The position numbers and the translations under genes were made by a program. The notes below the pieces were generated by a model. That model was not told the DNA's origin. It did no database searches and saw only the letters and a list, made by a program, of their open reading frames with translations. From a virus, in IMG/VR virus record IMGVR_UViG_3300046694_000148, positions 1-64,000 of that record: a DNA stretch of 64,000 bases. One strand, written 5' to 3'. Positions 41,736-49,077 of the stretch are shown here, piece by piece. Position 1 is the first letter of the stretch, and each line of letters opens with the position of its first letter.

Positions 41736-42097
41736 TGGAATGCCCTCGCGCTCGGATACTGCACGTTGAAGTCCTTGATGCGCTGCGTGAACTCGTAGCG
41801 GGCATAACGCTTCTCGCCGCGCTTGAAGAAGACACCCATGCGCACAAGCTGGTCCGCCGCACGTTCTTGCAGCATTTCGTGCATCGGGTTCCTGCCGAAG
41901 CGGCACGGCTCGACGAATCCATCCCTTGCGACATCGCGGACGAACGCCAACTGAAGCGGGCGAAGGCGGTAGTACAGGCGCTTCGCCTTGTCGATGTCGA
42001 GCGGCGTTTCAGGATTGAACAGTTCCGCCAATTCCAGTTCGCGCTCGCTCGGCTTGTCCATCATGTCGTCGATAATCTGCTTCAGGTTCTCGTTCAT
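41732..42097 (-). CDS. Unknown early protein (121 residues)
   Basis: This protein starts at ATG 42097 by ATGA overlap; the longer frame was rejected. It is helical and charged (NLKQIIDDMMDKPSERELEL) with a middle L-R-P-L-Q-L-A-F-V-R-D-V-A and a likely HTH-like stretch (H-E-M-L-Q-E-R-A-A-D-Q-L-V-R-M-G-V-F). Function unknown. Confidence 0.55.
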   Translation of the reverse strand: MNENLKQIIDDMMDKPSERELELAELFNPETPLDIDKAKRLYYRLRPLQLAFVRDVARDGFVEPCRFGRNPMHEMLQERAADQLVRMGVFFKRGEKRYARYEFTQRIKDFNVQYPSARAFQ

Positions 42098-42504
42098 TCC
42101 TCGTCTCCCAGGTGCGGCCGGAACGCCTCGACGACGGTGTAGCGGTCCTTCGACGTGTCGTGTTCGAGGACACCGTTGCGGGCCAGGTTGCGGCACGCTT
42201 TCGCCTCGTCATTGATCTGCGGCTCGAATGGTTCGTTGTCGCGCACCTTGCGGGCGACGAAGCGATGGAAGTCGCCCATGTCTGCCAGCACCTTTGCGAT
42301 CTCGACCGGGATTACCTGGCCGGTGCCAGCATTGACCACCATGTCTTCGAGCAGGCGCAGTTCGGTCAGCAGCCAGTCGCGCTTTGCCTCGTACATGCGG
42401 GTGTCGATGCCTTCGGCTTTGGCGATCTCGATGGCACCGCTTAGTGCTTGGACCGCCACGTTGACGGCGGCGATGGTCATCGGGTATTTAGGTTTCAGTT
42501 TCAT
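42094..42504 (-). CDS. Unknown early protein (136 residues)
   Basis: This mostly helical protein has M-T-I-A-A-V-N-V-A-V-Q-A-L near the start and D-E-A-K-A-C-R-N-L-A-R-N-G-V-L-E-H-D, which looks like a winged-helix recognition region, near 100-115. It ends G-D-E-E. An AAGGAGAACC ribosome site precedes the ATG. It overlaps the next gene by ATGA. Confidence 0.55.
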   Translation of the reverse strand: MKLKPKYPMTIAAVNVAVQALSGAIEIAKAEGIDTRMYEAKRDWLLTELRLLEDMVVNAGTGQVIPVEIAKVLADMGDFHRFVARKVRDNEPFEPQINDEAKACRNLARNGVLEHDTSKDRYTVVEAFRPHLGDEE

Positions 42505-42515
42505 GTTGGTTCTCC

Positions 42516-42701
42516 TTACCAGGGCAAAAAGTTGACGCGATGGCCGAGCAGCGATGCGACGAGCAGGTAGGCGGCCATGACGAGGAATCGAAGATGCGAG
42601 TCGTCGTACCCCTTCAGCAAAGCGTCGAGCGCCAGGAACAGCCAGAAGGTGAGAACGAAGGTGACTACGACTGCGATGATGACTGCGGTACGGGTGCGCA
42701 T
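42516..42701 (-). CDS. Small membrane protein with two helices
   Basis: This 61-residue protein starts at ATG 42701 with an AAGGAGC site inside the upstream gene (overlap 37 bases). Two hydrophobic segments are visible: AVIIAVVVTFVLTFWLFLAL and FLVMAAYLLVASLLG. It ends R-V-N-F-L-P-W. An early inner-membrane protein, possibly for superinfection exclusion or membrane modification; function unknown. Confidence 0.6.
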   Translation of the reverse strand: MRTRTAVIIAVVVTFVLTFWLFLALDALLKGYDDSHLRFLVMAAYLLVASLLGHRVNFLPW

Positions 42702-43033
42702 GATTGCTCCTTTTCCTTCAGTTTCTTTGCCTTGTATCGCGCCTGCCGTTGAGCCGGTGTCAGCTTCGGGCGAGGCACGTCCGTGTCGGTGGCCTTCAGC
42801 TTCAACGCGAAGATCGGCGTCGTCGCACGACCCATTGTGTCCTTGTTCCAGCCTGCGATGAACACGACCCCTTTGCGGTGGAAGCAGCGCATCAGGTCTT
42901 GCACCGTGGTCAGCGCCAGGCCGCTTTTCTTCTCCAGCTTGTAGCAGTCGGACGGCCATGCGATCAGCGTCTTCATCACGATTGCGTAGCAGTCCTGATT
43001 GACCTTGTGTTGCGTGCTGCGGGTCTTCAGCAT
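42665..43033 (-). CDS. Winged-helix-like early protein
   Basis: This 122-residue protein has an HTH-like segment at about 33-60 (Y-K-L-E-K-K-S-G-L-A-L-T-T-V-Q-D-L-M-R-C-F) followed by a wing (K-G-V-V-F-I-A-G-W). The C-terminus is basic (Q-R-Q-A-R-Y-K-A-K-K-L-K-E-K). DNA binding is likely; it may be a small regulator. The start overlaps the upstream stop by one base. Confidence 0.55.
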   Translation of the reverse strand: MLKTRSTQHKVNQDCYAIVMKTLIAWPSDCYKLEKKSGLALTTVQDLMRCFHRKGVVFIAGWNKDTMGRATTPIFALKLKATDTDVPRPKLTPAQRQARYKAKKLKEKEQSCAPVPQSSSQS

Positions 43034-43356
43034 TACTTCTTCTCCCGGCGCGGCAGGTGTTTGAAGATGGCAAGCAGCGCCGTCATGATGTGCAGCATTT
43101 CGGTGTGCTTCATCGCCACGTACTTGCGCTCCGATACGCTCATGGTATTCATGGCGTCATGGAAGTCGCTCGCCAGGATCACGCCCTTGAAGTGAACATG
43201 GCCGGTCAGTTCGTCGGTGTGGACGACCATCGAGCTTTCCTGCGGCTCGGGCTTGCCGAGCTTCTTCTTTGCGGCGTCGATGTGTCGCTGGATGGCGCGG
43301 CCGAGAATCACACCTGCGCCCATCAGGCAGATGTCGGCGAGGGCCTGGAGCATCAT
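43033..43356 (-). CDS. Small membrane-associated protein (107 residues)
   Basis: This protein starts at ATG 43356, just after the stop of the upstream gene. The N-terminus has a hydrophobic helix (LQALADICLMGAGVILGRAI) followed by a basic segment, an E-x-H-F-K-G strand and a C-terminal helix with H-T-E-M-L-H-I-M-T-A-L-L-A-I-F. Function unknown. Confidence 0.5.
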   Translation of the reverse strand: MMLQALADICLMGAGVILGRAIQRHIDAAKKKLGKPEPQESSMVVHTDELTGHVHFKGVILASDFHDAMNTMSVSERKYVAMKHTEMLHIMTALLAIFKHLPRREKK

Positions 43357-43358
43357 GG

Positions 43359-43970
43359 TCACACGCTCCAGCCGGGCACGTTGATGCGGACCAGGGTGCG
43401 CTCGCAATCGAACGCCATCGGCACGCTCTCGTGCAGCATGGTCACGTTACCGGCATACGCATAGCCCGACAACATGGGGATCTCACGCAGGCCGGACAGG
43501 TCGATGTGCGTGCAGTCGCCGCCGACGCCAGGCTGACCGACGAACGAGCCATCGAACGCACGCGCCGCTTGCACGCTCGACGCGAGCAGGATGCCTTCGC
43601 GTTCGATGTAGTCGGAATCGGCCCAGGTATCCGCGCCACTCACATGACGACCGCCGCCGTGCGCCGACTTGCCGATATGCCCACCAGTGCCGCCGTGCGT
43701 ACGCACTGCCGGATTCCAGTAGCCGTCGATGTGGACACCGGGGCGACGATGCGAGACACCGCCGCGCACAACGCCCTGGTCGATCATCAGGTACAGCGGG
43801 CCATCGGCGGTCACACCATCGAGCATTGCGTCAACGGTCGGTTGCCAGCGGGCCAGGTCGAACGGCAGGTCATCGGCTTTGCGGAACTCGCGCATGTAGA
43901 CACGCTCGCCAGTGAATTCAGGGAAGGCGACTGCGCCGCGTTGCTGCACTACAGAGTTGAAGGTTTTCAT
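43359..43970 (-). CDS. Unknown protein with possible 2OG-Fe(II) oxygenase-like motif
   Basis: This 203-residue protein has H80-I-D82 in G-V-H-I-D-G-Y-W, a distal H180 in M-L-H-E-S-V-P, and Arg191/195 in C-E-R-T-L-V-R-I. The spacing H-x-D...H...R fits the metal and 2-oxoglutarate site of double-stranded beta-helix oxygenases. The middle (T-H-G-G-T-G-G-H-I-G-K-S-A-H-G-G-G-R-H) is unusually His/Gly-rich and could be an insert. It has an AAGGAACC ribosome site. The enzyme call is tentative. Confidence 0.45.
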   Translation of the reverse strand: MKTFNSVVQQRGAVAFPEFTGERVYMREFRKADDLPFDLARWQPTVDAMLDGVTADGPLYLMIDQGVVRGGVSHRRPGVHIDGYWNPAVRTHGGTGGHIGKSAHGGGRHVSGADTWADSDYIEREGILLASSVQAARAFDGSFVGQPGVGGDCTHIDLSGLREIPMLSGYAYAGNVTMLHESVPMAFDCERTLVRINVPGWSV

Positions 43971-43981
43971 GATGGTTCCTT

Positions 43982-44338
43982 TTAGGCCAGGCGCGAGACG
44001 AGCGCGATCAGGTGCAGGCCGGACTTCGCGGTGAGGTCCGAGATCTCGATGCTGAAGTCGGCACCGGCACCGAGGCGGCGCTTCGCCTGGCTGACCGACG
44101 ACTGTGCGGTGTTGCGCAGTTTCTCGCTGAGCGTCGGGCGTGCGGTGTTGAACTCTTCCAATGTCATGCCGCTGTCGATGCGCATCACCTTCGCGGCCGG
44201 ATCTCCGTTCACCTTCAGATCGGCGACGACCGATGCGAACGATGCGCTGCGAGCACGCTGCGGTTGTGCGACTTCAGGCTCGGGCGACATGGCTGCGGTG
44301 AGTGCTTTTGCTACGGTTTCGGTGGCGCGTTTGTTCAT
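43982..44338 (-). CDS. First gene of the minus-strand early block, unknown
   Basis: This 118-residue protein starts at ATG 44338 with an AGGGAGC site; an upstream start lacks one. It has a disordered Ala/Pro-rich N-terminus, then M-R-I-D-S-G-M-T-L-E-E-F-N and helices with K-L-R-N-T-A-Q-S-S-V-S-Q-A-K-R-R. It is the first gene after the promoter at 44386-44414 and so among the earliest made. Function unknown. Confidence 0.6.
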   Translation of the reverse strand: MNKRATETVAKALTAAMSPEPEVAQPQRARSASFASVVADLKVNGDPAAKVMRIDSGMTLEEFNTARPTLSEKLRNTAQSSVSQAKRRLGAGADFSIEISDLTAKSGLHLIALVSRLA

Positions 44339-44385
44339 GTGGTGCTCCCTTGTTTGGTTATTCAATGAATAGTGCAGTAATGTGG

Positions 44386-44414
44386 ATTATGGCGACAAGG
44401 AAAACCCCTGTCAA
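44386..44414 (-). promoter_or_regulatory. Early promoter with dyad spacer (minus strand, leftward)
   Basis: On the minus strand TTGACA (44414-44409), a 17-base spacer beginning GGGGTTTTCCTTGTCG and CATAAT (44391-44386). TGACAGGG and CCTTGTCG form the inverted repeat shared by early promoters. It should drive the whole leftward block. Confidence 0.8.
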
Positions 44415-44801
44415 CTAAATTGTTGAGTCGGTTTGGTTTTTGCGGGACAGGCTGACGTTGCGAAGCAAGCAAGGCAGGGTAGGGGGTGGCCTGGCTAAAA
44501 CTGATTCGTTTTCAGGGAACCGGCCAGGGTGCCGAAGTAAGCCGGAAAGCCTGGTGAGTGCTGTCGCTGTCGAGTACCTGAAGGCGCGTACCGGCTGGAC
44601 CTTTCAGGTACTTGCCTATAGCGCAAAAGCCGAGGTGTCGCGGCATCAGGCGGATCGGGCCGGCGTCGGCCTGGATCGGGGCGGGAAGGGGTGGCCGCTG
44701 CCCTGGATGGCGGCGAGCCTGGAGCATGGCCGGGCGGCCTGCTGCCGGTGGTGTCGGCGTGCCCTGGATGGCGGGCCGCACACTGTTCGGCTAGAAAAGC
44801 A
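44415..44801 (+). other. Non-coding divergent control region
   Basis: About 390 bases lie between the leftward and rightward early promoters. An open frame here has no ribosome site and an implausible composition (Gly/Arg/Trp-rich). GCTGCCCTGGATGGC occurs at 44697-44711 and a near copy at 44760-44773; the same 15 bases recur at 51469-51483 in the other long non-coding region. No tRNA or hairpin terminator was recognised. Confidence 0.6.
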
Positions 44802-44831
44802 TTGACAGGGTTTTTCCTTGTCGCTTATATT
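44802..44831 (+). promoter_or_regulatory. Early promoter with dyad spacer (plus strand, rightward)
   Basis: TTGACA (44802-44807), spacer GGGTTTTTCCTTGTCGC, then TTATAT (44825-44830) or TATATT one base on. TGACAGGG and CCTTGTCG form the shared inverted repeat. It faces the gene at 44875. Confidence 0.85.
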
Positions 44832-44874
44832 TGAGTCCGCAGCACTTCAAACAACCTCATTCAAGGGTGAACAA

Positions 44875-45477
44875 ATGCACAATGTCGCTTACATCGCTTC
44901 CTATTTCGTGGACGGTCTGCCGTCGCTCGGCCTCGGCAAGAATAAAGGCCGCCGTACCGCTATCGGCTACTTCCTCAATAAACAATGCGTGGTTTCCTTC
45001 CCGGCACGGCTGAACGGTCGCAACGTGCCTACCATGAGTGAAGCCGCCGCGATACTGCGCGGCGATGGCGTGGCCGATGCCATGCGCGAATTCAACGGCG
45101 AACCCGCCGCGCAGAAATGGGAAAAGGAACGCGACGAATTAGGATGGGTTCACCACTTCCCGACCGGGACGCCGGGCTACTGGATGAAAGTCGAGAAGAC
45201 GCCCGCAGGCGATTACACCATCTGCGCCCGACATGATGACGACATTGCAGGCGGCGAACTCGACTACCGCGACGACCTGCGCACCGCAAAGCGCCTTGCG
45301 GAATCGCTCGCGGCGTCCGGCAACTGGACCGATTACACCATGTTCCCCGAAGAGGCCCGCGCCGCCCTGGAAGCGCAGCAGCGCGGCACGCCCGACGAAG
45401 AGAACGCCCGCGCCCTTGACGCCGAACAGGCCCGCGCCAACGCTGCCGCCGCGCTGATGAATAAGGGCGCACCATGA
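44875..45477 (+). CDS. First rightward early protein, unknown
   Basis: This 200-residue protein starts at ATG 44875 (MHNVAYIAS) with an AAGGGTG site, part of a leader conserved in front of two other early genes. It has an alpha-beta N-terminus, a central strand pair (Y-W-M-K-V-E-K-T, D-Y-T-I-C-A-R-H-D-D-D), a helix (RTAKRLAESLAASGN) and an Ala/Glu-rich helical tail. It overlaps the next gene by ATGA. As a first-made protein it is a candidate host-takeover factor; no family recognised. Confidence 0.65.
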   Translation: MHNVAYIASYFVDGLPSLGLGKNKGRRTAIGYFLNKQCVVSFPARLNGRNVPTMSEAAAILRGDGVADAMREFNGEPAAQKWEKERDELGWVHHFPTGTPGYWMKVEKTPAGDYTICARHDDDIAGGELDYRDDLRTAKRLAESLAASGNWTDYTMFPEEARAALEAQQRGTPDEENARALDAEQARANAAAALMNKGAP

Positions 45478-45824
45478 CCAGCGCCGACAACCGGAAAGTA
45501 CACCTGACGACGACGAAGGCCGAAGCCCTCAAGCTGTTGCGCTCGTGCCGCGCCCGCGCGCATTTCCGCATCCATGCGGCCTGTGATGGCATGCTACCCG
45601 CCGACCCTGAACACTACATGCCCGGCGCGTTTAGCGCGGGCGTGCAGGTTAGCCGGGGCGCTGCTGAAATGTTCGTCAATGATGCGTTCCGCGAGACGCA
45701 CGAGAAGCGCGGCTATGCGCTGAAGATCACGATTAGCGAAGGCTCGCGCCGGTCGAAGTGGGACGACACGAAACGCGCCTATGTCGAATACGGCGCGCCG
45801 TCCCTGTTCGTGTGGATCGGTTAA
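45474..45824 (+). CDS. Unknown early protein (116 residues)
   Basis: This protein starts by ATGA overlap with the upstream gene. It has a basic helix (E-A-L-K-L-L-R-S-C-R-A-R-A-H-F-R-I-H), then G-V-Q-V-S-R-G-A-A-E-M-F-V-N-D-A-F and C-terminal strands (Y-A-L-K-I-T-I-S-E, S-L-F-V-W-I-G). Function unknown. It ends just before the next dyad promoter. Confidence 0.6.
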   Translation: MTSADNRKVHLTTTKAEALKLLRSCRARAHFRIHAACDGMLPADPEHYMPGAFSAGVQVSRGAAEMFVNDAFRETHEKRGYALKITISEGSRRSKWDDTKRAYVEYGAPSLFVWIG

Positions 45825-45836
45825 TGTGAAAAGGTG

Positions 45837-45866
45837 TTGACAAGGAAAATCCCTGTCATTTATACT
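45837..45866 (+). promoter_or_regulatory. Early promoter with dyad spacer (plus strand)
   Basis: TTGACA (45837-45842), an 18-base spacer AGGAAAATCCCTGTCATT and TATACT (45861-45866). TGACAAGG and CCCTGTCA form a good 8-base inverted repeat with one mismatch. The predicted start point lies about at the ATG of the next small gene. Confidence 0.85.
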
Positions 45867-45873
45867 GCATCGC

Positions 45874-45975
45874 ATGAACACTCTTTTCCGCATCGCTGAT
45901 TTTGTCGCCCCACTGATGGCCGCCGCTGGTTCGGTCGTCGCGGCGGTGGCGTTATACAACCTCTTCACCCTGTAA
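45874..45975 (+). CDS. 33-residue membrane peptide, probably leaderless
   Basis: The frame reads M-N-T-L-F-R-I-A-D-F then a membrane helix (VAPLMAAAGSVVAAVALYNL) and F-T-L. The ATG lies only 7 bases after the -10 box, so the mRNA would have almost no leader. It ends 9 bases before the next gene, which has its own AAAGG site. Its reality rests on the hydrophobic pattern and spacing; it may instead be untranslated leader. Confidence 0.4.
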   Translation: MNTLFRIADFVAPLMAAAGSVVAAVALYNLFTL

Positions 45976-45984
45976 AGGCTCATC

Positions 45985-46458
45985 ATGTTGAAACCCTTAG
46001 ACGCTGAAAGTATTAAAAAATCCCTGTTCGGCATTGTGCCGGACCTGTCCGCCCTGTTCTCTGAATTCGCGTTCGTCGGCATGTCCCACGAATACCGCCA
46101 GAACACCCCGCAAAGCCGCCGCGAAATCCACCGGACCTATCACAATTTCCCGCAGCGTTTCTTTTATCTGGCCGCGCGCAACTGCCCGACCATTGACCAG
46201 ACTTTCGCAACTTTCGTTAGCAAAGGTTTTGCCCTGTGCGCTGAACCTCTCGCCGCCGTTCGCAAAGCCGCAGAAAATCGCTGCTGCGAAGGCCGCCTAG
46301 CATCGTTTGAAATCATTCCGTGGCCGCATACCGGGCACGCGCTTGTACTGGCGCACGATGCTGTAATGATCGCTAATCCGTGGCTTGCCTTCGTGCCGCT
46401 CGACGCGCTGCCGACGATCAGCATGGACAATACCCGCGTTATTCAGGGGGTCAAATAA
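45985..46458 (+). CDS. Unknown early protein (157 residues)
   Basis: This protein has an N-terminal helical half with Y-R-Q-N-T-P-Q-S-R-R-E-I-H-R-T-Y and F-Y-L-A-A-R-N-C-P-T-I-D, two C-C residues near 100, and C-terminal strands (H-A-L-V-L-A-H-D-A-V-M-I, P-W-L-A-F-V-P). It overlaps the next start by one base (TAATG). No family recognised. Confidence 0.6.
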   Translation: MLKPLDAESIKKSLFGIVPDLSALFSEFAFVGMSHEYRQNTPQSRREIHRTYHNFPQRFFYLAARNCPTIDQTFATFVSKGFALCAEPLAAVRKAAENRCCEGRLASFEIIPWPHTGHALVLAHDAVMIANPWLAFVPLDALPTISMDNTRVIQGVK

Positions 46459-46856
46459 TGAACCGCGTTAAACACGACATCATGCGCGATGCGCTGCAAC
46501 GCATTGCAAGCAAGGCGGAACACTCGCCCGCCATGTATCAAGAGATCGCCCGCGCAGCACTGGCCGACGTTGCCGCCGTCATTGAATACCGCATCACTGC
46601 GCGCACTTGGTACGGGCGCAACGGTGGCGAGTTTCGCGCCGAACTGACCCGCACCGACACCGGGCAAAAACTTATCGGCGTGTCTGGTACGACGTGGGGC
46701 AGCGATGCATGGTCTTACGCCATGCGCGACGCGATGCACGCACAGCGCCCGGACCTGTTCCCGGCGCACGATGGCGGACACCCTACTATCTATTTCCGCG
46801 AAGTCTGCAAGGTCGATTATGACCATGCGGAAGTGGACCGCAAACGCGATCTCTAA
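46458..46856 (+). CDS. Unknown early protein (132 residues)
   Basis: This protein starts at ATG 46458 (MNRVKHDIM), coupled as TAATG with GGGGG upstream; the earlier in-frame ATG lies inside the neighbour. It has an N-terminal helix, then strands Y-R-I-T-A-R-T-W-Y-G and K-L-I-G-V-S-G-T-T-W-G, and a charged C-terminus ending R-K-R-D-L. Function unknown. Confidence 0.6.
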   Translation: MNRVKHDIMRDALQRIASKAEHSPAMYQEIARAALADVAAVIEYRITARTWYGRNGGEFRAELTRTDTGQKLIGVSGTTWGSDAWSYAMRDAMHAQRPDLFPAHDGGHPTIYFREVCKVDYDHAEVDRKRDL

Positions 46857-46857
46857 A

Positions 46858-46875
46858 CCGTTTATATCGTTTATC
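46858..46875 (-). repeat. Two inverted copies of the ATAAACNNT unit
   Basis: CGTTTATATCGTTTAT (46859-46874) is the exact reverse complement of 17748-17763. On the minus strand it reads as two 9-base units, ATAAACGAT and ATAAACGGT. It lies in the gap before the gene at 46903, where a promoter might be expected. Confidence 0.6.
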
Positions 46876-46902
46876 AAATAATCCACCATCAAGGGGAACA
46901 CC

Positions 46903-47565
46903 GTGAATCAAAACTACGTAAGCGCCGATGATCTTTACCTTTCCGCCGTCAGCGATGGCCGCCTGTATGACCGTTGCTTGACCGCTGCCCGCGCCACGAG
47001 TGGCCGCAAGGCGCGCTTTACTGCGATCATTAACGAAGCGTGGCGGCTGTACAAAAAAGAGGTGAACAGCGGCGCAATCATCAAAACTGAAGACATGGCC
47101 GCCGCTGCAACTTTGCTTGAGGCTGACCGCGTGCAGCACGTCGCGGACATCGGCCCGCAGGCCGCGCCGAATCTGGCCCGCTGGGAATTCTGCGGCATGG
47201 CGAAGCGCGGCGAGATCGCCCGCCCGGTTTGGCGCTGCAACGCTGACGACGGCCGCCGCTACGTGTACCAAGTCGGCGACGCTGAAAAGCCCGACACGCC
47301 GCCGAGCGCGGGCAGCGGCGGATACTTCGACCTGTCCGAACTGCTGCGCCTGCGCGGCCTGACGATGGATTACAAGCCGGGGCAAACGTTCCGCAGCAAA
47401 TGCAGCCGCGCCCGCATCACGTACGCGCCCGAGTGGGACCGCTCGCAACCCTGGACTAGCTTTATCGACGGCACGGCGGGCCGCCACTTCGCAACGCCTT
47501 TTGATGCGCTGCCTTACTTCGCGTCGCGCGGCTTCTCGCTGGTCTTGGATGAGGTGACGAAATGA
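46903..47565 (+). CDS. Unknown early protein (220 residues)
   Basis: This protein uses GTG 46903 behind the conserved AAGGGGAACACC leader. The N-terminal helical region includes A-R-F-T-A-I-I-N-E-A-W-R-L-Y-K-K; the middle holds W-R-C-N-A-D-D-G-R-R-Y-V-Y-Q-V-G-D; the C-terminus has a W-T-S-F-I-D-G-T strand. It may combine a helical domain with a small beta domain. It overlaps the next gene by ATGA. Function unknown. Confidence 0.6.
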   Translation: MNQNYVSADDLYLSAVSDGRLYDRCLTAARATSGRKARFTAIINEAWRLYKKEVNSGAIIKTEDMAAAATLLEADRVQHVADIGPQAAPNLARWEFCGMAKRGEIARPVWRCNADDGRRYVYQVGDAEKPDTPPSAGSGGYFDLSELLRLRGLTMDYKPGQTFRSKCSRARITYAPEWDRSQPWTSFIDGTAGRHFATPFDALPYFASRGFSLVLDEVTK

Positions 47566-48131
47566 GCGACACCACCAACAAAACCGGCGGCGCAACGTCC
47601 GTTATCTGCCCGACCTGTGGCCGCCTGAATGGTCAAATCTGCTGCACGTCGAGCGGGCGCGGCCTGTGGGGCAAACCGCACGCCGCCCGGCGCAAGCTGG
47701 CCGCCGCTGCCGATACCGCAAACAAGCCCGTAACGCTCGCGCCGCATGATCGCCCGATGGCCGCCGCTGGCCTGAAGTCGTACCGCTACAAAGGCCGCTT
47801 TGGCTGGATCATGATAGGCGCGACCGACGACGCCGACGCGATGCAGCAGGCCCGGCGCAGTATCGACGATCAGCACCGCCCGCACCGTGGCCGCCTGGAA
47901 GCCTGGAATGGTTCGCGGTACGTGCCCATGCTCGGCGCTGCGCTGCGCGATCTGGCAAACGGCATTGCGATTGCTGCCGACGAATACAGCGCGGCCCGCG
48001 ATCATGCCGCCACGACGAACAACGATAAAGACGCCCTCATGCGGGTTATGTACGGCTCGCCCTTGCGCGGCGACCGTGACCGCGTGCGCGATCTGGCAAC
48101 CGAAATTGAAGAACGGGGAAACCGTAAATGA
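47562..48131 (+). CDS. Unknown early protein with N-terminal zinc motif
   Basis: This 189-residue protein has C-P-T-C-G-R-L then C-C-T-S (about 16-29) as a probable zinc knuckle, then basic and Ala-rich linker. Later segments include W-I-M-I-G-A-T-D-D-A-D-A-M-Q-Q-A-R-R and a helical C-terminus with R-D-L-A-T-E-I-E-E-R-G. It overlaps neighbours on both sides by ATGA. Function unknown. Confidence 0.6.
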   Translation: MSDTTNKTGGATSVICPTCGRLNGQICCTSSGRGLWGKPHAARRKLAAAADTANKPVTLAPHDRPMAAAGLKSYRYKGRFGWIMIGATDDADAMQQARRSIDDQHRPHRGRLEAWNGSRYVPMLGAALRDLANGIAIAADEYSAARDHAATTNNDKDALMRVMYGSPLRGDRDRVRDLATEIEERGNRK

Positions 48132-48460
48132 GCCGCAAGACCTTGCAGACCGTCGCCGCACTGGTGGCGAAAGCCCGCGCAGCAGATGACGCGATCAACG
48201 CCGCCGAGCGTGCGCCGGAAGGCGATGACTACAACGCGCTTTATGTGCTCGTGCGGCAGATTGCCGAAGCACTGCCCGCCGTGGTCACGATGACCCCTAT
48301 GCAAATGGAAGTTGGTGCGCCGCGTAACGGCAAGCCCGGTTTCAAGTGGGCGCAGGGCTACCGCGTCAACAATGAATATCCGCCGCTGTTGCGCCGTGCG
48401 GCCCTGGAGCGCGCCCGCGAGATCGGCGGCGCTGATGTAATCATCATCATTGAGGAATAA
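48128..48460 (+). CDS. Unknown early protein (110 residues)
   Basis: This helical protein has T-V-A-A-L-V-A-K-A-R-A-A-D-D-A-I-N and Y-V-L-V-R-Q-I-A-E-A-L-P-A-V-V, then a turn-rich middle and a C-terminal strand V-I-I-I-I-E-E. It starts by ATGA overlap. The acidic hydrophobic end differs from the DDEL type. Function unknown. Confidence 0.6.
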   Translation: MSRKTLQTVAALVAKARAADDAINAAERAPEGDDYNALYVLVRQIAEALPAVVTMTPMQMEVGAPRNGKPGFKWAQGYRVNNEYPPLLRRAALERAREIGGADVIIIIEE

Positions 48461-48464
48461 GGCC

Positions 48465-48788
48465 ATGTGCAAAAATAACCCGCTCAAGAAGTTCCGCACC
48501 CTGGAAGGCGCAGCACGTCGCGCCGCTGTTCGTTCGCATATGGTCAAGGTTGAGGGGATCGACTTTACCGCCGACCCGCACGCGCTGCGCATCAGCCAGC
48601 AATGCGCCCTTGCCGACATGGCTAAGGCTATCTCGTGGCGCAAGTCGCCAACATCGCCGCTGTCGCTCGGGCTTGCGTTCTTCGTGTATCTGGCCCGCGA
48701 CGCATCGCCGCCGCGCGAGCCGTCCGGCGCGCCGATCATCAGCACGCCCCGCGCCGCTTTCAGCTTTGGCCGGGGGTGCGCAGTATGA
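48465..48788 (+). CDS. Unknown early protein (107 residues)
   Basis: This protein starts at ATG 48465 (MCKNNPLKKF) with a TAAGG site. It has a basic N-terminus (R-T-L-E-G-A-A-R-R-A-A-V-R-S-H), then S-L-G-L-A-F-F-V-Y-L-A-R-D-A and a Pro/Arg-rich tail. It overlaps the next gene by ATGA. Function unknown. Confidence 0.5.
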   Translation: MCKNNPLKKFRTLEGAARRAAVRSHMVKVEGIDFTADPHALRISQQCALADMAKAISWRKSPTSPLSLGLAFFVYLARDASPPREPSGAPIISTPRAAFSFGRGCAV

Positions 48789-49012
48789 TTATGGCTCTTA
48801 TCCTGCTGCGCATCCTCGTGCAGTTCGTCGCGGTGCTGGTGGCCCTTGTGGGCGGCCTTATCCTGTGCGGCACTGGCCTCGGCTCGCAGGCTGTCGGCTT
48901 GCTCATGACGTGCGGTCTTATTGCCTGGATGGCTCGCCCCGATCCCGAAGAACGCGCCGCCTTTGACGACTTCCAAAAGCAACGCCTAGCGAAGCACGGC
49001 ATAGAAATCTAA
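48785..49012 (+). CDS. Small membrane protein with two helices
   Basis: This 75-residue protein starts at ATG 48785 by ATGA overlap. Two hydrophobic segments (LILLRILVQFVAVLVALVGG and LGSQAVGLLMTCGLIAWM) are followed by a charged cytoplasmic tail (P-E-E-R-A-A-F-D-D-F). An early membrane protein of unknown role; superinfection exclusion is one possibility. Confidence 0.6.
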   Translation: MIMALILLRILVQFVAVLVALVGGLILCGTGLGSQAVGLLMTCGLIAWMARPDPEERAAFDDFQKQRLAKHGIEI

Positions 49013-49033
49013 CCCGCTAAAACGCAACACCGA

Positions 49034-49068
49034 ACCCGCCCGCGTGGCGGGTATTCGCGTTTTCTTTT
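49034..49068 (+). terminator. Intrinsic terminator
   Basis: A 7-bp stem ACCCGCC / GGCGGGT with loop CGCGT is followed by ATTCGCGTTTTCTTTT. It separates the small membrane protein gene from the next early promoter. Near-identical hairpins occur at 51144-51162 and, inverted, 52089-52107. Confidence 0.7.
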
Positions 49069-49077
49069 GAATTGTTG

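Noticed and set aside
44440-44805. 121-residue open frame in the divergent control region
   Set aside because: No ribosome site, Gly/Arg/Trp-rich, and it runs into a promoter -35.
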